Source: CBDULQ01 sp965368115 (GTDB lineage Bacteria; Pseudomonadota; Gammaproteobacteria; SZUA-229). From it: 25,588 nucleotides of DNA. Numbering within the stretch: the first letter of the stretch is position 1; each line of letters opens with the position of its first letter. Shown here piece by piece: positions 1 to 7,691 of the stretch. The notes beneath the pieces are model-generated. The model was given only the letters and a program-made list of their open reading frames with translations, was not told the origin of the DNA and searched no databases. The stretch spans positions 1 to 25,588 of the forward strand of contig CBDULQ010000018.1 of the NCBI GenBank assembly GCA_965368115.1, read 5' to 3'. Made by a program: the position numbers and the translations under genes.

Positions 1-344
1 AGCATGCACATTCACAGGTACTGCTGGACGAAAGTAATTAAGCCGAGACTTACACGAAAAAGTTTGCATGTTTTTTTTAAAATTTCGCCAAGTTACTGAT
101 TAATTTATAAGCAGCAAAAATCAACAAAAATATTTACGTTTTTTTTAAATTTTTTTATTTCATGGCTACCGGTTTATGGGTAATATGACCCGTCCATGAT
201 GCCCGAGCTGATCAACAAACAGCCGACCCGGCTGTAGTGAAAAACTCTACAGTGATCGTAATTCCGCGGCTTCATTTAATTTTTTAATTAACTTTTTTGA
301 TCATAAAAGGTCACTCGATCTTTTCGTGTTCTATGGACATGCGG
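1..344 (+). promoter_or_regulatory. AT-rich upstream region of dusB-fis
   Basis: No gene is visible in these 344 bases. The stretch from about 60 to 160 is dominated by A- and T-tracts (T8 at 71-78, a T-rich run around 139-160). Such tracts are typical of curved or UP-element DNA upstream of fis operons. A perfect 6-bp inverted repeat (220-225 with 229-234, 3-nt loop) is followed by a 5-bp one (233-237 with 247-251); neither has a T-run, so they are not intrinsic terminators. I could not place a convincing -35/-10 pair. That this region holds the dusB-fis promoter is inferred from position. Confidence 0.4.
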
Positions 345-1331
345 ATGCATATTGGTTGTTACCAGCTTACATCTCCGGTACTACTGGCGCCCATGGCAGG
401 GGTCACCGATCGGCCCTTCCGCCAGTTGTGTCGTCAGCTCGGCGCCGGACTGGCCACTTCTGAAATGGTCAGCGCCGATCCCAGTCTGCGTCACAGTCGC
501 AAAACCCGCCTGCGCCTCGATCACTCCGGTGAACAGGCTCCCATCAGCGTACAGATTGCCGGCACCGAAGCCGATCAGATGGCGAATGCCGCCCGTTTCA
601 ATGTGGACCAGGGCGCGCAGATCATCGACATCAATATGGGCTGCCCGGCCAAGAAAGTGTGCAATGTGATGGCCGGTTCCGCACTGCTCAAAGACGAACA
701 CAAAGTCACCGCCATTCTCGAGGCGGTTGTCAACGCGGTCGAAGTACCGGTAACGCTGAAAATCCGTACCGGCTGGGACCGTAATCAACGTAATGCCCTG
801 CGTATTGCTCAACTGGCCGAGTCGGCCGGCATCCAGGCGCTGGCCATTCATGGCCGCACCCGCGACTGCGGCTACAAAGGCGTAGCCGAATACGACTCCA
901 TCGCTGAAGTCAAATCCCGGGTATCGATTCCAGTCATTGCAAACGGTGACATCGATACACCGCAAAAGGCGAAGCAGGTACTGGATTACACCGGTGCCGA
1001 CGCCGTTATGCTGGGCCGCGCAGCCCAGGGACATCCGTGGATATTCCGTGAAATCAACCATTTTCTGCAGCACGGTGAAATACTGGCAGCACCGACAGCT
1101 GAGGAAATCAGTCACTGCTTACAGCAGCATCTGCAGAATCTGTATGACTTTTACGGCGAATTCATGGGCGTACGGATCGCACGCAAACACATTGGCTGGT
1201 ATTGCCAGCAACACGATGAGGCGCGCGCGTTCCGTCGGCAGATCAACGCCGTCGAAGATGCGCAACAGCAATTAGACCAGGTCATTGCCTTCTTTAATCA
1301 AATAACAACAAAAGAGTCACTTGCAGCATGA
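345..1331 (+). CDS. dusB: tRNA-dihydrouridine synthase B
   Basis: FMN-dependent enzyme that reduces a uridine in the tRNA D-loop to dihydrouridine (U17 for E. coli DusB). The N-terminus shows the family signature PVLLAPMAGVTDRPFR. NMGCPAKK at about residues 98-105 carries the expected catalytic cysteine (Cys100), and VIANGDI and MLGRAAQG belong to the FMN-binding TIM barrel. The start is taken at 345, giving 328 residues against 321 in E. coli and an N-terminus resembling other DusB proteins (MHIG.YQL). The frame stays open upstream to a TTG at 297, and ATG codons at 333 and 339 are alternatives; none has a strong ribosome-binding site. The stop overlaps the fis start (ATGA), the classical dusB-fis operon. 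Confidence 0.96.
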   Translation: MHIGCYQLTSPVLLAPMAGVTDRPFRQLCRQLGAGLATSEMVSADPSLRHSRKTRLRLDHSGEQAPISVQIAGTEADQMANAARFNVDQGAQIIDINMGCPAKKVCNVMAGSALLKDEHKVTAILEAVVNAVEVPVTLKIRTGWDRNQRNALRIAQLAESAGIQALAIHGRTRDCGYKGVAEYDSIAEVKSRVSIPVIANGDIDTPQKAKQVLDYTGADAVMLGRAAQGHPWIFREINHFLQHGEILAAPTAEEISHCLQQHLQNLYDFYGEFMGVRIARKHIGWYCQQHDEARAFRRQINAVEDAQQQLDQVIAFFNQITTKESLAA

Positions 1332-1609
1332 ATAAAAGCAATGTCATCGATATTACCTCTGCTCAAAATTCAAATGAAAAAAGCAGTCTTAGCGCTAATG
1401 TTAGAGCCTCTCTGGTTCAGTATCTGAATGATCTTGACGGCAACAACCCGGGCAATCTGTACGATATGGTACTGGCCCAGGTTGAACAGCCTCTGCTGGA
1501 AATCGTGATGCGTCACGTGGACGGCAACCAGTCGCGTGCAGCCCAGTGCCTGGGTATCAATCGCGGCACACTGCGAAAGAAACTGAAGACCTACAAGCTG
1601 ATCAAATAA
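1328..1609 (+). CDS. fis: DNA-binding protein Fis
   Basis: Nucleoid-associated protein that bends DNA and acts at rRNA promoters, recombination sites and the origin. It has 93 residues (E. coli Fis has 98). The C-terminal helix-turn-helix reads GNQSRAAQCLGINRGTLRKK, nearly the family consensus, and is preceded by the dimerisation helices (QPLLEIVMRHVDGN). Its ATG overlaps the dusB stop by four bases, so translation is probably coupled to DusB, as known for this operon. The first 20 or so residues are polar and divergent, as usual for Fis. Confidence 0.97.
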   Translation: MNKSNVIDITSAQNSNEKSSLSANVRASLVQYLNDLDGNNPGNLYDMVLAQVEQPLLEIVMRHVDGNQSRAAQCLGINRGTLRKKLKTYKLIK

Positions 1610-1638
1610 GCTTCCTGTTACCGATTGTCCCCCTCTCT

Positions 1639-1667
1639 CCCCCGGCCCGGCTGAACGGCGCCGGGGG
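1639..1667 (+). terminator. GC-rich hairpin after fis
   Basis: Perfect 8-bp inverted repeat (1639-1646 with 1660-1667) around a 13-nt loop, 30 nt after the fis stop. It is not followed by a T-run, so it is a weak intrinsic terminator at best. It lies directly upstream of, and overlaps the expected -35 region of, the TATAAT element used for purH. Confidence 0.35.
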
Positions 1668-1680
1668 ATTGCGCTATAAT
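1651..1680 (+). promoter_or_regulatory. Probable sigma-70 promoter of purH
   Basis: A perfect TATAAT stands at 1675-1680. The best -35 candidate is CTGAAC at 1651-1656 with an 18-bp spacer, which is poor. Transcription would start near 1687 and give a leader of roughly 87 nt before the purH ATG. The -10 is convincing; the -35 and any operator are not resolved. Confidence 0.5.
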
Positions 1681-1773
1681 GCACACCCGCCCGCGGTGGC
1701 GTTCGCCGGGTGCAGTTTGCTGTGGCCTGGCGTGGCGGGGATCGCCCGATTAACCGAAATCCGGAATGCAGAT

Positions 1774-3345
1774 ATGACCAATACACAAAGTTGCAAGGTA
1801 CGACGCGCGCTGATCAGCGTATCCGACAAAACCGGCGTAGTGGAACTGGGCCGCGCGCTGAGTCAGGCCGGCATCGAAATTCTCTCCACCGGCGGCACCG
1901 CCCGACTGCTTACCGAAAATGATGTGCCGGTCATCGAAGTCTCCGAACATACCGGCTTCCCGGAAATGATGGACGGCCGGGTCAAGACCCTGCATCCGAA
2001 AATTCATGGCGGCATCCTCGGCCGCCGCGGCATCGACGACGAAGTGATGAAAATCAACGGCATCGACCCGATCGACCTGGTGGTGGTCAACCTGTACCCC
2101 TTCGAAGCCACCGTTGCCAAACCCGACTGCAGCCTGGAAGACGCCATCGAGAACATCGATATCGGCGGGCCCACCATGGTCCGCGCCACGGCCAAGAATC
2201 ACGATTATGTCGCCATCGTGGTCAATCCGGCGGATTACGACCGGGTGGTCACGGAAATCAACACCGGCGGCATTACCGCCGCGACCCGTTTCGACCTGGC
2301 GGTGAAGGCTTTCGAGCATACCGCCGATTACGACGGCAAGATCGCCAATTACCTGGGCCGCATCCAGAACGATGGCAGCCGATCCGATTTTCCGCGCACC
2401 TTCAATATGCAGTTCGAGAAAGTACAGGAGATGCGCTACGGCGAAAATCCGCACCAGAAAGCCGCCTTCTGTAAAGAAGCCAGCCCGGCGGAAGTTTCCG
2501 TGGCCGGCGCGACGCAGATTCAGGGCAAAGAGCTGTCTTACAACAACGTCGCCGATACCGATGCGGCACTGGAATGCGTCAAATCCTTCGAACAGCCCGC
2601 CTGTGTCATCGTCAAGCACGCCAACCCCTGCGGTGTCGCCATTGCCGACAATGCCATGAGCGCCTATGACCTGGCCTATAAAACCGACCCCACCTCCGCC
2701 TTCGGCGGCATCATTGCCTTCAACCGGGCACTGGAAGACGACGTAGCGGCGGAAATCATCAAACGTCAGTTCGTCGAGGTGATCATTGCACCGCAAGTCA
2801 CCGAAGCCGCGCGCAAGGTCCTGGCGGATAAACCCAATGTCCGTGTACTGGAGTGCGGCCAGTGGTCAACGCCAGTGCCTGGCCTGGATTTCAAACGCGT
2901 CAACGGCGGCCTGCTGGTGCAGGATCGCGACCTGGGCATGGTCGGCCTGGATGATCTCAAAGTCGTCACCGAACGCAAACCCAGCGACGACGAACTGCAG
3001 GATCTGCTGTTTGCCTGGAAGGTGGCCAAGTTCGTCAAATCCAACGCCATTGTCTATGTCAAAAATCAGATGACCATCGGTGTCGGCGCCGGTCAGATGT
3101 CTCGCGTCTACTCGGCGAAAATCGCCGGTATCAAGGCCGCCGATGAAAACCTGGAAGTGAAAGGTTCGGTCATGGCATCCGATGCGTTCTTTCCATTCCG
3201 CGACGGTATCGACGCGGCCCATGAAGCCGGTATCACCGCTGTCATCCAGCCCGGCGGTTCGATGCGCGACGAAGAAGTGATCGCCGCGGCCAACGAACAC
3301 GAGATGGCCATGGTATTCACCGGCATGCGTCATTTCCGTCATTAA
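1774..3345 (+). CDS. purH: Bifunctional AICAR transformylase / IMP cyclohydrolase
   Basis: Catalyses the last two steps of IMP synthesis: formylation of AICAR by 10-formyl-THF, then ring closure. It has 523 residues (E. coli 529). The N-terminal IMP cyclohydrolase (MGS-like) domain shows ALISVSDKTG, LSTGGTA and KTLHPKIHGG (71-80). The C-terminal transformylase domain shows RYGENPHQ (221-228), KHANPCG (281-287), SAFGGIIAFN and the FRDGID region near the end. The ATG at 1774 is chosen because homology begins there and a GGA lies 8 nt upstream; the frame is open further upstream but that part is not PurH-like. purD follows after 18 nt, a common purHD operon. Confidence 0.98.
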   Translation: MTNTQSCKVRRALISVSDKTGVVELGRALSQAGIEILSTGGTARLLTENDVPVIEVSEHTGFPEMMDGRVKTLHPKIHGGILGRRGIDDEVMKINGIDPIDLVVVNLYPFEATVAKPDCSLEDAIENIDIGGPTMVRATAKNHDYVAIVVNPADYDRVVTEINTGGITAATRFDLAVKAFEHTADYDGKIANYLGRIQNDGSRSDFPRTFNMQFEKVQEMRYGENPHQKAAFCKEASPAEVSVAGATQIQGKELSYNNVADTDAALECVKSFEQPACVIVKHANPCGVAIADNAMSAYDLAYKTDPTSAFGGIIAFNRALEDDVAAEIIKRQFVEVIIAPQVTEAARKVLADKPNVRVLECGQWSTPVPGLDFKRVNGGLLVQDRDLGMVGLDDLKVVTERKPSDDELQDLLFAWKVAKFVKSNAIVYVKNQMTIGVGAGQMSRVYSAKIAGIKAADENLEVKGSVMASDAFFPFRDGIDAAHEAGITAVIQPGGSMRDEEVIAAANEHEMAMVFTGMRHFRH

Positions 3346-3363
3346 TCTGCTGTGGATTCAAAC

Positions 3364-4641
3364 ATGAAAGTACTCGTTGTCGGCGGCGGTGGCCGCGAAC
3401 ATGCACTCGCCTGGAAAGCGGCCCAGTCGCCTCGTGTCGAAACCGTTTTTGTCGCGCCGGGTAATGCCGGAACCGCACATGAAACCAAGATGCAGAACGT
3501 CGCCATCGCGGCCGACGATATTCCAGCCCTGAAAACCTTCGCCCTGGACAACGCCATCGATCTCACCATCGTCGGGCCGGAAGCCCCATTGGTGCTCGGT
3601 ATCGTCGATGAATTCAAAAGTGCCGGACTGAAGGTCTTCGGCCCCAGCAAGGGCGCAGCACAACTGGAAGGCTCGAAAGCCTTTACCAAGGATTTTCTCG
3701 CCCGCCACCAGATTCCCACCGCAGCCTACGGCAACTTTACCCAGGAAGACGAAGCCATTGCTTACATCAAACAGCAGGGTGCGCCGATCGTAGTCAAGGC
3801 CGACGGCCTGGCCGCCGGCAAGGGCGTCATCCTGGCACAGACGGAAGACGAAGCCATCGCCGCGGTCAAAGATATGTTGTCCGGTAATAAATTCGGTGAT
3901 GCCGGCGCTCGCGTGGTGATCGAAGAGTTTCTGGTCGGCGAAGAAGCAAGTTTCATCTGCATGGTCGATGGCGAGCATGTGTTGCCTATGGCCACATCCC
4001 AGGACCACAAGGCACGCGACAACGGCGATCAAGGCCCGAATACAGGCGGTATGGGTGCCTATTCACCCGCCCCTGTGGTCACCGCTGAAATTCACCAGCG
4101 CGTGATGGACGAAGTCATCTACCCCACCGTCCGGGGCATGGCGGCGGAAGGCCACCCGTTTAGCGGTTTTCTGTATGCAGGCCTGATGATCGACGCCGCA
4201 GGTACGTCCAAAGTACTGGAATACAATGTCCGCTTCGGCGACCCGGAAACTCAGCCGATCATGCTGCGCATGAAATCCGACCTGGTCGAGCTTTGTCTGG
4301 CTGCGGTCGATGGCCAGCTGGATCAGCACCAGACCGAATGGGACGAACGTTGTTCGCTGGGGGTGGTACTCGCCGCCGGCGGTTATCCCGACAGCTACCA
4401 GAAAGGCGATGTGATTAGTGGACTGGATGGCCTGGATAATGCGGACCGCAAAGTGTTTCATGCGGGTACCGCGGAGCAGGACGGCCAGGTGGTGACCAAC
4501 GGTGGCCGCGTCCTTTGCGCATGCGCACTGGGCAAAAACGTCGCCGAGGCTCAGCAGGCGGCGTACGAACTGGTAAAACAGATTTCCTGGAACAAGGTGT
4601 ATTACCGCACTGATATCGGTTTCAAAGCGATCGGTCGTTAA
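3364..4641 (+). CDS. purD: Phosphoribosylamine-glycine ligase (GAR synthetase)
   Basis: ATP-grasp ligase joining phosphoribosylamine and glycine, the second committed step of purine synthesis. It has 425 residues. The N-terminus VLVVGGGGREHAL is diagnostic. The ATP-grasp domain shows IVVKADGLAAGKGVI, VVIEEFLVGEEAS, DNGDQGPNTGGMGAYSPAP and the metal-binding region VRFGDPETQ. The ATG at 3364 fits the family N-terminus; a GTG at 3352 is in frame but adds nothing conserved. It is cotranscribed with purH. Glycine, its substrate, is also the ligand and substrate of the gcv system farther along the window. Confidence 0.98.
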   Translation: MKVLVVGGGGREHALAWKAAQSPRVETVFVAPGNAGTAHETKMQNVAIAADDIPALKTFALDNAIDLTIVGPEAPLVLGIVDEFKSAGLKVFGPSKGAAQLEGSKAFTKDFLARHQIPTAAYGNFTQEDEAIAYIKQQGAPIVVKADGLAAGKGVILAQTEDEAIAAVKDMLSGNKFGDAGARVVIEEFLVGEEASFICMVDGEHVLPMATSQDHKARDNGDQGPNTGGMGAYSPAPVVTAEIHQRVMDEVIYPTVRGMAAEGHPFSGFLYAGLMIDAAGTSKVLEYNVRFGDPETQPIMLRMKSDLVELCLAAVDGQLDQHQTEWDERCSLGVVLAAGGYPDSYQKGDVISGLDGLDNADRKVFHAGTAEQDGQVVTNGGRVLCACALGKNVAEAQQAAYELVKQISWNKVYYRTDIGFKAIGR

Positions 4642-4758
4642 CTGCAGGGGTCGAACAATCCGATCCGGATGTCTGCGAAGACTTTTATTCCGCGCTCCAG
4701 CCGCTACACTTTCAGGGACACTTTGAATCAATAATAATAAATCACCGGGCTCGGACAC

Positions 4759-5706
4759 ATGGCAGACGACAAGCACTGGCAGGTCATAATTACCAATCAG
4801 ATCAAACCCGACCAGGACCGACAGCAGATCATCGACCAGCTGGCGTTACTGTTCAAAACCGATGCAAGTCGTATGGCGGCTGTTTTCAACAAGGCGCAAA
4901 CCGTCATCAAGGACAATGTCGATGAAGCCACCGCGCGCAAATATTTCGACGCCATTTCCCGCACCGGTGCCGATTGCCAGATCATCAACAAGGCTGACGA
5001 AGCCCTGCCCTCTATCATAGAACCGGTCAAACCGCCCGATCCTGGCAGCGATGAAGGCCTGGTCAAACGCCCCACAGCACAAACCTCGCCGGCAGGCGAC
5101 CCGACCATGGCGCTGGTCGAGAAGCAGGCTCAGCAGGAAAAAGATACACGAGAGAAACTGTCACCCTATGAGAAAGTCAGCGCCGATCTGTATTGCCCGG
5201 CCTGCGGCACCATACGCAGCTCGGCCACCGCAGTATGCCTGCACTGTAATTATGACCCGGCATCAGTACGTAAATCACGGGCGAAGTCGAAACTCCTGAG
5301 TGTCCTGCTCATCGCCTGTATCCTGATCGTCGTACTGGGCGCGGCCGGATATCTGGCACGACCTTATTATCAGCAGTACATGCTGAAATCGAAAATCGCC
5401 GATGGGCTGCAACTGGCTTTCGAAACACGCAATCACATCACTCGCTTCATTCTCGATACGAATTTCTGGCCCAACCAGAATATCGACGCTAACCTTCCCA
5501 GACAGCTGTCGAATGATGTCATTGCCAGTATCGAGATTGTCGAAAACGGCACCTTTGTGGTCAAGCTGCGCGAAGAGCTACTCAACCGTGGTCCGCAAAC
5601 AATGATCTTCAAGCCCGCGATGAGCAAAGGCAGGCTGGTATGGAACTGTTATGGCGGCAGCCTGGAGAATGAGTATCGACCCGAGCTGTGCCGAGCAGCG
5701 CCCTGA
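4759..5706 (+). CDS. Zinc-ribbon, single-pass membrane protein with pilin-like C-terminal domain
   Basis: Not recognised as a named family. Residues 1-77 form a small alpha/beta module (WQVIITNQIKP...RKYFDAISRTGADCQII) resembling N-terminal modules I associate with other membrane proteins of Gammaproteobacteria. A charged linker (78-140) follows. A zinc-ribbon-like pair of CxxC motifs comes next (Cys146/149 and Cys160/163). One hydrophobic segment spans 179-199. Residues 206-315 resemble the globular part of type IV pilins: a helix running from the membrane, FWPNQN, beta strands, then a WNC...CR pair (Cys297, Cys311) placed like the pilin disulfide loop. There is no prepilin leader. The zinc ribbon would be cytoplasmic and the pilin-like domain periplasmic. 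ATG 4759 has only a weak GGA upstream. Function unknown. Confidence 0.85.
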   Translation: MADDKHWQVIITNQIKPDQDRQQIIDQLALLFKTDASRMAAVFNKAQTVIKDNVDEATARKYFDAISRTGADCQIINKADEALPSIIEPVKPPDPGSDEGLVKRPTAQTSPAGDPTMALVEKQAQQEKDTREKLSPYEKVSADLYCPACGTIRSSATAVCLHCNYDPASVRKSRAKSKLLSVLLIACILIVVLGAAGYLARPYYQQYMLKSKIADGLQLAFETRNHITRFILDTNFWPNQNIDANLPRQLSNDVIASIEIVENGTFVVKLREELLNRGPQTMIFKPAMSKGRLVWNCYGGSLENEYRPELCRAAP

Positions 5707-5752
5707 TTCTTCAAGCCGATCCAGTCTCAAACCCCAGGACACCGAAGCAGAC

Positions 5753-6649
5753 ATGGCTATTCGATCCGTTTTACTGTCAACACGTCCCGCATTCCTGATT
5801 CTTACACCCATCTGCATTTTACTCGGCGCCAGCATTCATCTGTCGGACACAGGAGAAACCAACCTGCAGTTGCTGATTCTGATTCTGCTCGGAGCGTTAT
5901 GCGCACATATCAGCGTTAATACACTCAATGAATTTACCGACTTCATCAGCGGTCTCGACCTGTTGACCCGCAAAACACCATTCAGCGGCGGCAGCGGTGC
6001 ATTGCCGAATAATCCGAGTGCGAGCAACGCGGTATTGATTACCGGTGTCAGTAGTCTGTTGATTACCATGGCGATCGGCATTTATATCATGCTCAACCAC
6101 GCCATGACTTTGTTGCCACTCGGATTGATCGGCGTGCTTATCATCATCACCTATACGCGCTGGATCAATCGTTCTCCCTGGCTGTGCCTGCTGGCACCCG
6201 GCTTCGGATTCGGCATACTGATGGTCTGCGGCACCCAGTTGTCATTGAGTGGTGAGTATCATGCAGTAACATTGTGGACGACGCTGCCGCCATTTTTCCT
6301 GCTCAACAACCTGTTATTACTGAATCAGTACCCGGATGTGCAGGCCGACGCACAGGTTGGCCGGCGTACCCTGCCCATCGTCTATGGCGCCAGATTCAGC
6401 ACTCGAGTGTACGGCATATCGGCCGCGCTGGCTTATACGAGTATTATCCTTGCGGTATTGATGAATGTATTCCCGACATTGTCATTGATCGCTGTAACAC
6501 CTGCAGCAATGTCCCTGGTCGCCCTGCGCGGCGCTATCAAACTTGGTTTAAACATCATCCACCAACCGATTTATCTGGCAATGAATATTCTGGCTGCGCT
6601 CAGTACGCCACTGCTACTTGCAGTATCACTGCTGATATCAGGTGTTTAG
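5753..6649 (+). CDS. UbiA-family prenyltransferase (MenA-like)
   Basis: Integral membrane prenyltransferase of 298 residues, almost entirely hydrophobic with about eight or nine membrane segments. The first Asp-rich motif is N56-TLNEFTD63-F-SGLD69, followed by TPFSGGSGALP. The second is NQYPDVQADAQVGRRTLP (191-208, with Asp195 and Asp199). These motifs bind the prenyl diphosphate through magnesium. The pattern is closest to 1,4-dihydroxy-2-naphthoate prenyltransferase-like members, but no other quinone gene is nearby, so the acceptor is unknown. ATG 5753 begins the family-like MAIRSVLLSTRPAFL; an in-frame upstream start would overlap the previous gene. It begins 46 nt after that gene and may share its transcript. 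Confidence 0.88.
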   Translation: MAIRSVLLSTRPAFLILTPICILLGASIHLSDTGETNLQLLILILLGALCAHISVNTLNEFTDFISGLDLLTRKTPFSGGSGALPNNPSASNAVLITGVSSLLITMAIGIYIMLNHAMTLLPLGLIGVLIIITYTRWINRSPWLCLLAPGFGFGILMVCGTQLSLSGEYHAVTLWTTLPPFFLLNNLLLLNQYPDVQADAQVGRRTLPIVYGARFSTRVYGISAALAYTSIILAVLMNVFPTLSLIAVTPAAMSLVALRGAIKLGLNIIHQPIYLAMNILAALSTPLLLAVSLLISGV

Positions 6650-7584
6650 CCCGCTGCCCTCGTTCCGCTCAAATAGCAAACAAGATCAGAATCGATTGCT
6701 CGGATCGTCATTCCAGGCTTCTCGAAACCATACTGAACTTTGCAAGTCCATATCTGTGCAAGAGCCCCTCGATGACTATTACAAATAACGTTTCGCACAA
6801 AGCGAGCGAATCGTAATACTGCTTTACGCTCGTCGACTGCAATAAATCAGCAGTGAAAATGTCACTGCCACGTCACATTAAAATACGATAAATATCCGAT
6901 GACAGGACAACGAAGGAGAGAGCTTCACAAACGACGTATGAATTTTCGCTTGCATTCAAACTGAGAATAATTTCATTACGGTGCATATTTTCTGCTTGAT
7001 TCAGCAGTCGAGAATTCATCACGGACAATTGAACTGCAAATAAGTTGATGAAGTTTATATGGTGAATTTGTTGCAGCAATTTAAAGGATGTCGGCGCAGA
7101 AACTTTTTATGTGGCGACATCATCGAACAGACAAATTTCTGTCATCGAGTTTTTAATTGAATGCAACAAGATCGAGATGATGCTGAAAATCTCGCTTTAC
7201 CCCCTGCGGCATCCGTGACAACCACGTCACATACTCTTGCTGGATAGCGGTAACCGAGGTTTCCGTTATCAGCCCAAAACCAATGGCCTCGTGTAAGTTA
7301 TTTCGACACATCTCTTTGGTGATTATAATTATTCATTTATATTCAATAACTTAACGCAGCTTCATTTGTTAAGCATTTGTGATCACTTTTAGCAACCTGT
7401 CGATAATCCTGACAGTTACTTGGCCAGACCGACTCCGGAATGAATCGAATGTTAGCAAGTTATTAAATTCATTAATAATTTCGGTACTGGCCTGGGATTT
7501 GCTCATGGAGACTAACCCGTCAAATGACCAATCCCAAGAAGTTCTGGTTCAGATTTCTAGATAAAAATGATGAGGATCCTACAA
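6650..7584. other. Long AT-rich intergenic region with small inverted repeats
   Basis: About 935 bases without a convincing gene, visibly more AT-rich than the flanking genes. Perfect inverted repeats lie at 6850-6856/6862-6868 (7 bp, 5-nt loop) and 7087-7093/7115-7121 (7 bp, 21-nt loop), plus a shorter 6-bp pair at 7350-7355/7368-7373. The 11-mer CCACGTCACAT occurs twice (6868-6878 and 7222-7232). No transposase remnant or T-tailed terminator after the prenyltransferase gene is evident. Two short ORFs with protein-like composition (7153-7311 minus, 7524-7691 plus) are listed separately. Confidence 0.6.
7153..7311 (-). CDS. Possible small protein, 52 residues
   Basis: Not recognised. An ATG at 7311-7309 opens 52 codons ending in TAA. 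The product begins MCRNNLHEAIGFGLITETSV and ends HHLDLVAFN; it has a balanced, soluble, helix-compatible composition with one Cys and Trp30. Against it: no clear ribosome-binding site (only GAG directly before the ATG), no neighbour that explains it, and its shortness. It is the most protein-like reading of the 6650-7584 gap but may be chance or a gene remnant. Confidence 0.25.
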   Translation of the reverse strand: MCRNNLHEAIGFGLITETSVTAIQQEYVTWLSRMPQGVKRDFQHHLDLVAFN

Positions 7585-7691
7585 ATGAAGATAACGTTAG
7601 CGTTGATCTTACTAATGGTATCGCTGCCCGTTTTTTCCAGCAGCATAGACATGAGTTTGGTACCGCTGCAATATTACGAACCAAGCGGTGA
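7524..7691 (+). CDS. Possible small ORF overlapping the next gene out of frame
   Basis: Not recognised. ATG 7524 opens 55 codons starting MTNPKKFWFRFLDKNDEDP and ending in TGA at 7691. A GGAG lies 13 nt upstream, longer than ideal. The last 107 bases overlap the exported-protein gene at 7585 in another frame, so that part of the reading may be a shadow. The first 20 codons lie in otherwise non-coding DNA and look protein-like. It could be a leader peptide coupled to the following gene, or chance. Confidence 0.15.
   Translation: MTNPKKFWFRFLDKNDEDPTNEDNVSVDLTNGIAARFFQQHRHEFGTAAILRTKR

Noticed and set aside
3358..4032. Long minus-strand ORFs opposite purH, purD and rho
   Set aside because: They mirror high-GC codon use of the real genes, lack ribosome-binding sites and show no family motifs.
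4650..4740. Short reading between purD and 4759 that looks protein-like (VEQSDPDVCEDFYSALQPL)
   Set aside because: It has no start codon with a ribosome-binding site, is under 30 codons in the gap, and matches nothing I recognise.
6873..7079. 68-codon minus-strand ORF beginning with TTG
   Set aside because: No ribosome-binding site, a rare start codon and composition expected from AT-rich DNA.
7349..7374. ACTTAAC and GTTAAGC arranged like the ends of an integron attC site
   Set aside because: Only 12 bases separate the two motifs; real attC sites are several times longer and contain inner L boxes. No integrase or cassette is present.
7379..7564. 61-codon GTG-start ORF before the VPLPA-CTERM gene
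   Set aside because: No ribosome-binding site, AT-driven composition, and competing readings in other frames; not supported as a gene.
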